10,958 nucleotides of DNA, from the NCBI GenBank assembly GCA_034432155.1, contig DAOUCP010000047.1, forward strand, positions 1 through 10,958. Direction: 5' to 3'. Position numbers and translations under genes: made by a program. The notes beneath the pieces were generated by a model that saw nothing but the letters and a program-made list of their open reading frames with translations, was not told the DNA's origin and searched no databases. This DNA comes from DAOUCP01 sp034432155. Its GTDB lineage: Bacteria > Chloroflexota > Anaerolineae > Epilineales > Epilineaceae. Of the stretch, positions 1-6,232 are shown piece by piece. Position 1 is the stretch's first letter, and each line of letters opens with the position of its first letter.

Positions 1-94
1 CCCCCCGCGCGGGGGCGTGGGTTGAAACCGCGGAGCGGACGCCTCCCACCGCGAGCGCTATGGTCGCCCCCCGCGCGGGGGCGCGGCTTGAAAC
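1..94 (+). CRISPR. End of a CRISPR array, type I-C-like repeat
   Basis: Two copies of a palindromic repeat are visible: 1-28 (its first four bases lie left of the window) and 63-94 (full, 32 nt). The full copy starts GTCGCCCCCCGCGCGGGG and ends TTGAAAC. The spacer at 29-62 is 34 nt. The inner GCCCCC/GGGGGC stem and the TTGAAAC 3' end match the type I-C repeat family, and the spacer length fits that type. The two copies differ at two positions (18 vs 84, T/C; 21 vs 87, G/C). In the usual type I-C orientation this is the leader-distal end, so the array continues to the left and the copy at 63-94 is the last, slightly degenerate repeat. No cas gene lies in the window. Seen: the repeats and spacer. 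Inferred: subtype and orientation. Confidence 0.9.
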
Positions 95-110
95 CACGGT
101 GGGCATAGCC

Positions 111-587
111 CTAGGGGCATGCACAGTCCAGCCGCCCGCCGCGCGTTCGGCGCAGGAGCTCGGCGTGAATCGCGCCGATCAGCCGCACCGAGACGAGTGG
201 CTCTGCCAGGCGGGCCATACCGTGGTTCATCGCCCTGACGTACTTGACGACTTCGGAAACGTCCGCGTACGCGTCCGGACCGTGCGGGTGCGCATGCGCC
301 ACCACGAGGTCCGGGAGCGAGCTGTCCGTACCCTCGATCTGGCTGGAGTGGAGCCCCTCTTTCCGCACATACATAGAAACGAAGAGGTCGGGATTGAGCA
401 GGGTGAGGAGGGGCCCGTCCAGTGGGTCGAGGGCGTGGTCGGCCTCTGACAGCAGCGCCCGCAACGGGCCGGCCAGGTCCACCGGCGGGTCCGGCGGCAA
501 CGGTGCCGGGACGAAGGGCCGGTAGTCAGCCGGCTGCCGAACGTAACGGCCGGCGCGAGCCTGTCGATTGTCGCCTCCGCTATGCAT
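111..587 (-). pseudogene. Truncated Fic-family protein (N-terminal part only)
   Basis: The 158-residue frame matches the N-terminal half of Fic/DOC-family proteins, which transfer AMP or related groups to target proteins. Seen: RYVRQPADYRPFVPAPLPP (residues 14-32), YVRKEGLHSSQIEGT (73-87) and VVKYVRAMNHG (113-123). The S82-x-x-x-E86-G87 segment is the autoinhibitory helix motif of class II Fic proteins. The family normally continues to about 350-380 residues with a catalytic HPFxxGNGR motif; here homology ends near RRTRGG (about residue 151) and a TAG follows eight codons later, so the enzyme cannot be catalytic. I chose ATG 587 because the conserved part starts soon after it; the frame is open further upstream to 668 but that stretch is unlike the family. 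The broken end sits 16 nt from the last CRISPR repeat, so the break probably dates from the event that joined the two loci. Confidence 0.83.
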
Positions 588-742
588 GGCCTGGCTCACT
601 TCGCATGCTAAACGCTGCGTTGCGCAAGGCCAAGGAGATGGCTGCATTCTCAACGGAGGGAGCATCACCCCTCACAGCCCAGCTCCTTCGGGTTCCCCCA
701 AATCGGCTCGTCCAGCCGCCGGACCTCGGGCCTCGCCCCTGG

Positions 743-1100
743 CGGGAGGTGGGCTTCGCAGTCCGCAATGAGCGCCTCCGTGGCCTGGTCGACCGCATCC
801 ACCAGGCCCATGGCGAACGTTCTTGGCTCAATCTACTGTGTCGGCCGGACCAGATCGAGCTGCTTGTCGTCGACGACTGACTGCGCGATCCGATCACAGC
901 CACCCAGGTCCGCGACGTGCCTGAGATCCTCGACGACTGCTGGCAGCCCGGCTCCAGCCTTCTCGCCACGCAAGTGCGCGCCGCCGAGTGGCCCACCCGG
1001 ATGGGCGACCAGGACGCCGCGGACGGCATCCTGCACAGGCTGATCCACAACGCGTACCGGTTCCACGTGAGAGGCGAGTCCCAGCACAAGCCGCGCCGGA
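743..1100 (+). pseudogene. istB: Remnant of IS21-family IstB helper ATPase
   Basis: IstB is the AAA+ ATPase that assists the IstA transposase of IS21-type elements. One frame carries the middle and C-terminal parts: the helix after Walker A (EVGFAVRNERLRGLVDRI), the Walker B strand IELLVVDD just before 878, then TQVRDVPEILDDCW, a SSLLATQV strand, and the family C-terminal signature DGILHRLIHNAYRF followed by RGES. A TGA at 878-880 interrupts the frame directly after VVDD, where the family usually has a Trp or Phe, so a TGG-to-TGA change is the simple explanation. The P-loop region is absent upstream of about 743, and neither istA nor terminal inverted repeats are visible. This is therefore a decayed, 5'-truncated copy. 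Both ends are approximate; after about 1100 the open frame continues without recognisable similarity. Confidence 0.78.
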
Positions 1101-1277
1101 TGCTCCCCATCTGGGGCACTTCCGAGACGAGCGCATCACCCACCGTCGCTACCCTCCGCACGCTGCTCGAAATGATCGGAACAGCCGCCCGAATACGCCG
1201 GGATGCGCACCTGGCAGGTCCCCACAACGCCGCCAACGGACGCGATGCAGGCCGGGTGTGCGCGTTCTGACGCGTGG

Positions 1278-1311
1278 CCGTGGCGCCCCCTGCACGACGG
1301 GAGCGCCACGG
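1278..1311 (-). terminator. Strong stem-loop downstream of the lipoprotein gene
   Basis: CCGTGGCGC (1278-1286) and GCGCCACGG (1303-1311) form a perfect 9-bp stem, with an extra CCC/GGG pairing inside the loop. It lies about 20 nt past the stop codon of the minus-strand lipoprotein gene, where a terminator is expected. No T-tract follows on the minus strand, so it may act as a 3'-end stabiliser or a U-less terminator, or have no role. Confidence 0.4.
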
Positions 1312-1330
1312 CAGCCACGGAAAACGTGGC

Positions 1331-1948
1331 CTACTGAAGCGCGAAGAACTTGCGCGAGTCGTCGTTGAACGAGAGGAACTCCTCAAGGATCAGCAGGGCA
1401 CCGTCCAATTGCGCGGTGTCGACTTTGAAGCAGAGGCTGCCCTCGATACTCGCGCCAGCGAACGTCTCGCCGGCGTCGCTGATGTCGTTGGGAATCACCC
1501 CACATCTGTCCGAGTATGTGTTGCCGCCATTGCCCAGCACCTTCGCCGAGACATCGGTCCAGAACGTACCTGACTCCTCGCCGCGATAGACTCCGGAAAG
1601 CCCGATCATCACGAAGCTCTGGCCCGGGGCCGGGGCGTCATTGAACTCGTTCTCGGCGGCCACAATGTCCGCGGCATCGGGGTTCACTTGGGTGACGGCC
1701 ACCTCCCACGACCCGATCTCCACCGGCGTCCCGATCGGAATCGGGTTCGCGCGGCTACCGAGCGCGGCCTCCGCCGTCGGCTCCGGTGCCTCGGTTGGTG
1801 CCGCAGCGAGCGTGGCTTCCTGGACCGGCGGGGCGGAGGTCGCCTCCTTCTCGCCACCGGTGGCAGGCGCCTGCGTACCACCACCGCAGCCGGCCAGGGC
1901 AAGACCCGTCAAGATGGATACTAGAGTCACAAGAATGCGTGTGCGCAC
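1331..1948 (-). CDS. Lipoprotein with DUF4352-like domain
   Basis: A 205-residue exported lipoprotein of unknown specific role. Residues 1-20 form a signal peptide (positive VRTR, then hydrophobic ILVTLVSILTGLALAG) ending in the lipobox LALAGC with Cys21 as the lipidated residue. Residues 22 to about 60 are a Gly/Ala/Pro/Thr/Glu-rich stalk. From GSRANPIPIGTPVEI onward the sequence resembles the beta-rich DUF4352-type domain common in extracytoplasmic lipoproteins (WEVAVTQV, GQSFVMIGLSG). Two cysteines in the C-terminal part (in DRCGVI and GSLCFKV) could form a disulphide. The GTG start at 1948 is chosen because AAGGAGG (1954-1960 on the plus strand as CCTCCTT) sits 5 nt upstream; an ATG 14 codons further up lacks such a site and would put a charged stretch before the signal peptide. 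The domain assignment is from sequence resemblance only. Confidence 0.87.
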   Translation of the reverse strand: MRTRILVTLVSILTGLALAGCGGGTQAPATGGEKEATSAPPVQEATLAAAPTEAPEPTAEAALGSRANPIPIGTPVEIGSWEVAVTQVNPDAADIVAAENEFNDAPAPGQSFVMIGLSGVYRGEESGTFWTDVSAKVLGNGGNTYSDRCGVIPNDISDAGETFAGASIEGSLCFKVDTAQLDGALLILEEFLSFNDDSRKFFALQ

Positions 1949-2100
1949 GGATTCCTCCTTATGGCTACCGTGAAATGGATTTGAGTACACGTGGATAGAG
2001 CCTCACGATCTCCCGGCGCGACCCATAGGCGCTGCCGCGCGGCGGGAGCAGCATCTCCACCGATCGACGGGTGGCGATCTGGCCTTGGGAGCCACCGCGG

Positions 2101-2315
2101 CTAGCACGACAGGCTCTCGGCAGCGTCGCCAACGCCGGAGCCAGCCGCCGTGCACAGCGATCTCGCCGGGCTTTCCTCGACCGTACGATTCTTGAGGAAG
2201 AACCCCAGAACCGCTGCGGCCAGCATCACAGGGAACCACAATCGGCCGAACGTCGCAATGGCCAGTTGCCTCCCAAGCATGGAAAGGCCGGCCTCGGCCT
2301 CTGTCTCAGCCTCCC
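2101..2315 (-). pseudogene. C-terminal part of the frameshifted membrane protein
   Basis: In the frame that overlaps the end of the preceding membrane-protein gene, the translation reads EAETEAEAGLSMLGRQ, then a hydrophobic segment (LWFPVMLAAAVLGFFL) closed by KNRTVEE, and stops at 2101. It has no convincing start and ribosome-binding site of its own: the inner ATG in LSMLGRQ has only a weak GAGG well upstream. I read it as the displaced tail of the same gene after a single-base indel in the G-run near 2313. An overlapping separate small gene remains possible. Confidence 0.42.
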
Positions 2316-2591
2316 CGCCGACAGCCGCACCGCCACCAGGGGAAGGAGGCCTGCCACGAGCACGAGGACAGTGCCCGTCAAGGCGAAGGCCTTCAGGATA
2401 TTCCAAGCCATTCTTCCCCCGCGTCGTTTTCCTGCCCGCGGCGGGCGCTTTGCCACGTAGCGCGGCGCGGCGATGACGCCGACCACGAGGCATGCCAACG
2501 CCCACGCCAGCCAGTTGGGGTGTCGCCGACGCGCATGCCGGAGGACCCAACTCGCGAAGGCCAGGGAGATGAGGATTCCGATCCCCTTCAC
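2226..2591 (-). CDS. Small membrane protein, probably frameshifted
   Basis: I do not recognise the family. GTG 2591 is preceded by GGAGGA with a 5-nt spacer, a good ribosome-binding site. The product (121 residues) has three hydrophobic stretches: about 3-17 (GIGILISLAFASWVL), 27-42 (WLAWALACLVVGVIAA) and 65-90 (ILKAFALTGTVLVLVAGLL onward), joined by basic loops (RHARRRHP, KRPPRAGKRRGGR), as in an inner-membrane protein with cytoplasmic basic loops. After residue 93 it becomes Arg/Pro/Cys-rich and no longer looks like a membrane protein. The overlapping frame takes over there with a natural-looking acidic linker and a fourth hydrophobic segment. One extra G in the GGGG run near 2313 would join the two frames into a product of about 163 residues. 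Upstream neighbour on this strand is the gene-free stretch 2592-3383; downstream is the lipoprotein gene. Confidence 0.55.
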   Translation of the reverse strand: MKGIGILISLAFASWVLRHARRRHPNWLAWALACLVVGVIAAPRYVAKRPPRAGKRRGGRMAWNILKAFALTGTVLVLVAGLLPLVAVRLSAGRLRQRPRPAFPCLGGNWPLRRSADCGSL

Positions 2592-3383
2592 GTCGCTCCT
2601 CCACGCTCTGCTGCCGGACCGAGCGCCTGATGCGCACGGACCGATGCCTTTGGCCGCAAACCGGCTGGCCGATCGGATGAACGGCCGAGACGGCTCGCAT
2701 CGAGCGCAGCCAGGGTCTGCCGACATCTCGCACGGTGCGCGCGGCCGCGACCCAGCGCCCAACCGATGGTGTTATGCAGCCGTCGCGTTGCACCTACAGC
2801 AACACTGCGCCGGGAGACGGATAGGAATCTGCATTGCCGGTGGCGCCCGCCAACGGTGGCCGCGGAGCCGCCGGGCATGCCCCGTGTAGTCCACGGTGAG
2901 GCTGTCGACGCCCTTCCTGTGCATCGACGGTGAGTAGCTAACACTCTGCTACATGAGCTCGAATCTTGTTGGTTTCTTGGGCAGGCCAGTCTTAGTCGCT
3001 TGCCACGTCACTGGTGGCCCAGGCGACCCTCTCTGCACAGCGATCCAGTCAGAGGGGGCAGATGCGGATCATCATAGTACGGGACATTCAACAAATCTAA
3101 CGTATTTGATGTCGTGCACTCGCGAGCTGTCATTTCTATCCGGTAGGTACCATTGGGATCGCAGGACAGAGCCGGCGGAACTTATTCCTCCGTCACACGT
3201 GTACCTTGAGACGCCGCCGTGCCGCGGTAGCAGCAGGTTACCCCCGACGCTGGGCACTTCCGTTCTGCCTTGCGCATGCCGCACGTTGGTGCGCGGATTG
3301 GCGTGTCGGCGGGCGTCTGACTGGGGTGGGGGTGGTAGAAGAGGAACGGGGCCCTGCCCGTCCGTGGCTGGCGGAGGGTGCCG
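2592..3383. other. Intergenic stretch without a supportable gene
   Basis: About 790 nt in which no frame looks coding. The part from about 2940 to 3200 is visibly less G+C-rich than its surroundings and has no long hydrophobic, repeat or motif-bearing translation on either strand. I see no tRNA-like cloverleaf, no clear T-tract terminator and no good -35/-10 pair. A short minus-strand frame starting at ATG 2924 (MHRKGVDSLTVDYTG) is unrecognised and without a good ribosome-binding site. Confidence 0.5.
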
Positions 3384-4283
3384 TCAGGCTCGCTTGTAGC
3401 CGAGCAGAATCTCGTTGGTCTCGCCGAGCTCGAGCCAGCCACCTACCACTGCCAGATCGACCCATCCGGAGAACGCTCGGACGTAGTCCTGGGGCGCACG
3501 CAGCACGGACAGGTGGGTGCGACGCTGCCTGCGGTGGGGAGATGTCGTGGTGATATCAACGAGGAACAGAAGCCCGCCGGGCCGGGTGACGCGGCCGAGC
3601 TCGAACGCCGTGACCGCCAGGGAGCGTTCGTCGGTGATGGTGTTCATCACGCCGAACGTCCACACGACATCGATGGAGCTGTCTCGAAGAGGCAGCATTC
3701 CGTCGGCCACGAGGAAGTGCGTGCTGGCCTGGCTGCGATAGCGCCGCCGGGCCTCGGCGACGAAGTGCCGGGTCGGATCCACCCCGATCACCGTCCCGCC
3801 GGTCACGTGCGCCAGCCGCTCGCACCAACGGCCCCAGCCGCAGCCGAAGTCGAGCACCCGCATCGCATGGCCCGGCGCGCCGTCCATCGCCGCGAGCGCC
3901 CGTTCGAGGTGCGGCACGACGAGCCGCGCCTGCTCCTCGGTCACTCGGTCAAGGTCGGTCGCCGAGTGGCCCAGGTTGAACGCAGCGCGCAGGCCGTAAC
4001 GTGCAGCACGCTGGTCCCAGGCGCGACGTTGGACCGAGCCGCGCCGTTGGTGCCCGGCATGACGTTGATGGGGGGCCTGGCGCTGGTCCCAGGCGCACCG
4101 TTGGTCCGAGGCCGCCCGCTGGTTGCCGAACGGCCGCCGGTCCCCGGCCCCCTGCAGGCCACCGGCGCGTCGCTCGTCCCAGGCTGCCCGTGGGCCGCCA
4201 GAGCGATGCTCCTTGCACGCCCCCCGCCGGTCGCGGACCGCCGGTCCGGCTGGCTCCCGACGCCAACTCAAGCGACGGGGCAT
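3384..4283 (-). CDS. SAM-dependent methyltransferase with hexapeptide-repeat N-terminus
   Basis: A class I methyltransferase of 299 residues. Motif I is VLDFGCGWGRW (143-153), motif II contains GVDPT (167-171), the acidic adenine-side motif is VADGMLPL (192-199), motif IV is DVVWTFGVMNTI (205-216) and motif VI is RVTRPGGLLFLVD (231-243). The region WDQRAARYGLRAAFNLGH (89-106) resembles the usual beginning of related methyltransferases. Before it, residues 36-95 consist of ten six-residue units of the form xQRxxx, which is odd and probably disordered. ATG 4283 overlaps the glycosyltransferase stop region by 16 nt and no ribosome-binding site is visible, so translation is probably coupled. No ATG, GTG or TTG occurs in frame between the repeats and the conserved part that I could find, so the repeat is likely translated. 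Substrate unknown; the glycosyltransferase partner suggests a sugar or glycolipid. Confidence 0.84.
   Translation of the reverse strand: MPRRLSWRREPAGPAVRDRRGACKEHRSGGPRAAWDERRAGGLQGAGDRRPFGNQRAASDQRCAWDQRQAPHQRHAGHQRRGSVQRRAWDQRAARYGLRAAFNLGHSATDLDRVTEEQARLVVPHLERALAAMDGAPGHAMRVLDFGCGWGRWCERLAHVTGGTVIGVDPTRHFVAEARRRYRSQASTHFLVADGMLPLRDSSIDVVWTFGVMNTITDERSLAVTAFELGRVTRPGGLLFLVDITTTSPHRRQRRTHLSVLRAPQDYVRAFSGWVDLAVVGGWLELGETNEILLGYKRA
4003..4182. repeat. Ten 18-bp tandem units inside the methyltransferase gene
   Basis: Read on the plus strand, ten consecutive 18-nt units fit an approximate consensus gcgcgccgttggtcccag. The units at 4003, 4075 and 4165 end in CGTCCCAG or TGGTCCCAG, while others are more diverged. 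All keep the 18-nt register, so each gives six codons on the minus strand (for example NQRAAS, DQRCAW, DQRQAP). The unit resembles the first codons of the conserved WDQRAARYG start, as if that segment had been amplified. Confidence 0.88.
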
Positions 4284-4975
4284 GCGGGATTCACTACGGC
4301 AGCGATCTCGCGGATCGTCGCGTCCCGTCGGGCGAAGTAGTCGCGCGCCCGGCAGAGCCCGACCCCGTGGGACGGCAGGTCGACGAGGTCGCTCGCTCCG
4401 CGCTGGCAGGGCACCACGCGGAGTGGAATGCCCGCCGCGGTGCAGCAGGCGCTGAACCACAAGTCATCCATTTCGCCGCGCGGGCCAAACGGGAACAGGA
4501 GGATTGCCCTGCGGACGCTCCTGCGATCGCCCATTTCGCCGCGGCCGAGCGAGAGATCGACCGGGCGTGGCTCCCGGAGCGCCCGCCCATACAGCTTCGG
4601 CCAGGCGCGGTATGGGGCGTCCGGCGAGGGGCGGATCCTGCCCTCGAGGCTGACAATACCACGCAGCGTTCGTGCCCAATGGAGCAGGTTCTCGAGCGTA
4701 TAGCGGCGCACTGCGGTGTCGTTGTCCAGAAACAGCAGGAACCGACCGCGAGCCATGAGAGCCGCCAGGAACCGGGCCTGTGCGCCAATGTTGCGAGGTG
4801 ACTGCACAACCAGCGCGCCCGCGACGGTGAGCGGTCGGCGCTCGTTGTGCCAGATGATGATCTCGCCGGGCGCCACGCTGCCGCTTCGCAGGCTATCAAC
4901 GATAATGGCGAGGTTGGGCTCCCGGACCTCGTAAAAGTGCGGGATGATGGCGGTGATATCGGATCGCACCACCAT
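4268..4975 (-). CDS. GT2-like family glycosyltransferase
   Basis: A 235-residue cytoplasmic GT-A-fold sugar transferase, expected to move a sugar from a nucleotide donor to an envelope or natural-product acceptor. Seen: the N-terminal donor-binding strand DITAIIPHFYEV (6-17), the family pattern NIGAQARFLAAL (62-72), and the metal-binding DxD equivalent FLDNDTAV (82-89, D84-N-D86). An acidic GEMDDLWFSACCTAAG (167-182) is placed like the ED catalytic-base motif of GT2 enzymes. There is no membrane segment. ATG 4975 is preferred because GT2 enzymes start close to the first strand; ATG 5017 would add 14 residues, and neither has a clear ribosome-binding site. The stop overlaps the start of the methyltransferase. 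The gene is divergent from cbiM, with 180 nt between them. Confidence 0.86.
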   Translation of the reverse strand: MVVRSDITAIIPHFYEVREPNLAIIVDSLRSGSVAPGEIIIWHNERRPLTVAGALVVQSPRNIGAQARFLAALMARGRFLLFLDNDTAVRRYTLENLLHWARTLRGIVSLEGRIRPSPDAPYRAWPKLYGRALREPRPVDLSLGRGEMGDRRSVRRAILLFPFGPRGEMDDLWFSACCTAAGIPLRVVPCQRGASDLVDLPSHGVGLCRARDYFARRDATIREIAAVVNPACPVA

Positions 4976-5141
4976 GGCCGGCAGTATAGCCCGCCCTGGG
5001 GCGTCGGGCAACGCCATGGCGGGCCCAATACGACACCTCGTGGCCAGTCACGCGGCGGTCGAGTCACGCTGGGGCGCTCGGGTCGGCTGGACGTACAATG
5101 GGGAGCAACCGGCCCGTTGGGCAGGGTGTCTGGACTACGCC

Positions 5142-5147
5142 AGGAGG
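5142..5147 (+). promoter_or_regulatory. Ribosome-binding site fixing the cbiM start
   Basis: AGGAGG lies 8 nt before ATG 5156. This supports the long N-terminus of CbiM over the later in-frame ATG at 5192, which has no comparable site. Confidence 0.75.
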
Positions 5148-5155
5148 GGTGAGGG

Positions 5156-6154
5156 ATGCATCTCGCGACCGTCTTCGCGCCGCCTGCGGCGATGGCCGAT
5201 CCACCGGCGCTCCACATTCCGGATGGCATGCTGAGCCCACCGGTGTCGCTGCTGTGTTGGCTGATCGCCCTTGCTTCGCTGATGCTTGCCAGCCGGCGGA
5301 TCCAAGGCCAGTTGGGTGAGCGGGCGGTGCCGCTGATGGGCGTCATGGCGGCATGCATCTTCGCTGCCCAGATGATCAACTTCCCCGTGGCGGGGGGCAC
5401 ATCGGGGCACTTCCTGGGCGGCGTGCTGGCCGCGGTGCTCCTCGGCCCTTGGGCGGCGATTCTGGTCATGACGGTGGTCATCGGCCTCCAAGCATTGCTC
5501 TTCCAGGACGGAGGCCTCCTGGTGATGGGCGCCAATATCCTGAACATGGGCGTCCTCACCGCACTGGTGGGCTATGGCCTTCTGCGGCTGGTGAGCGGCC
5601 GGAGCCATACGGTGAAACTGGCCACGGTGGCGGTTGCCTCGTGGCTGGCCGTCGTCGGCGCTGCGCTGGCCACTTCTCTTGAGCTGTGGTTGAGCGGCAC
5701 AGCGAGCTTGCGGGTGGTGGTCCCGGCCATGCTACTGGTGCACGCTGCCATTGGCCTTGGGGAAGCCCTGATCACCGTGGCCGCAGCAAGCCTGGCATGG
5801 CGCGTGCGGCCCGATCTGCTCGAGACCTCTGCATCGGCGGGCAGGGGGTGGGCCTTGGGCGGTCTCCTCGCGGCGCTTGCAGTTGTGGTGCTGGCGCCAC
5901 TGGCATCGACGCAGCCAGATGGCCTGGAGCGCGTAGCGGAGGACTTGGGGCTGGCTGGCCTGGCCCGGCCGGCGCCCTACGAGCTGTTGCCGGACTACGT
6001 GGTCCCGGCGCTGGGCGCTGGCTCCTGGTCGACGATTGCTGCTGGGATCATCGGCGTTGCTGCTGTCCTCGTTGCCACGGTGGCGATCGCGCGGGCGTTG
6101 CAACGGCGCCGGGCGGAAGCCGGCAGCGGCGGACCGCCATGCGCCGAAGGGTGA
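5156..6154 (+). CDS. cbiM: Cobalt/nickel ECF transporter S component, CbiM fused to CbiN-like tail
   Basis: The substrate-binding membrane subunit of a group I energy-coupling-factor importer for Co2+ or Ni2+ (332 residues). Seen: HIPDGMLSPPV (20-30), the metal-site region GTSGHFLGG (81-89) with His85, and about six hydrophobic segments from 31 to 215. The extra C-terminal unit carries PDGLERVAEDLGL (254-266) flanked by two more membrane segments (about 234-250 and 293-312), which is the CbiN/NikN-type domain, here fused. In the family the N-terminal Met-His-Ile takes part in metal binding, either as the initiator or after signal cleavage. Here 18 residues (MHLATVFAPP onward) precede AL-HIPDG, so processing before the motif, or use of His2, is an open point. 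Upstream is a TACAAT (5094-5099) without a good -35. I see no cobalamin riboswitch. Cobalt versus nickel cannot be decided from this sequence. Confidence 0.95.
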   Translation: MHLATVFAPPAAMADPPALHIPDGMLSPPVSLLCWLIALASLMLASRRIQGQLGERAVPLMGVMAACIFAAQMINFPVAGGTSGHFLGGVLAAVLLGPWAAILVMTVVIGLQALLFQDGGLLVMGANILNMGVLTALVGYGLLRLVSGRSHTVKLATVAVASWLAVVGAALATSLELWLSGTASLRVVVPAMLLVHAAIGLGEALITVAAASLAWRVRPDLLETSASAGRGWALGGLLAALAVVVLAPLASTQPDGLERVAEDLGLAGLARPAPYELLPDYVVPALGAGSWSTIAAGIIGVAAVLVATVAIARALQRRRAEAGSGGPPCAEG

Positions 6155-6232
6155 ACCGTTTGGTGGCGTCGAGAACCTGCGTGCCGGTAGGTCCTCTGCC
6201 GTCCCGCCGACAGTGCTGATCGGCCCGGTCGG

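Noticed and set aside
131..150. A possible third, highly degenerate CRISPR repeat 36 nt after the last one
   Set aside because: Only about 13 of 20 bases match, no TTGAAAC end follows, and the sequence is part of the fic reading frame.
580..1386. A 268-codon minus-strand open frame across the IstB remnant
   Set aside because: It is Ser/Arg-rich low-information sequence antisense to a recognisable IstB fragment and overlaps both neighbouring genes.
3378..4340. A 320-codon plus-strand open frame with LVPG repeats
   Set aside because: It is the antisense of the methyltransferase, whose SAM-binding motifs are explicit; the LVPG repeats are only the reverse reading of the 18-bp units.
4976..5155. 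A cobalamin riboswitch upstream of cbiM
   Set aside because: I see no convincing B12 box or the long paired leader expected, and only about 60 nt separate the TACAAT from the start codon.
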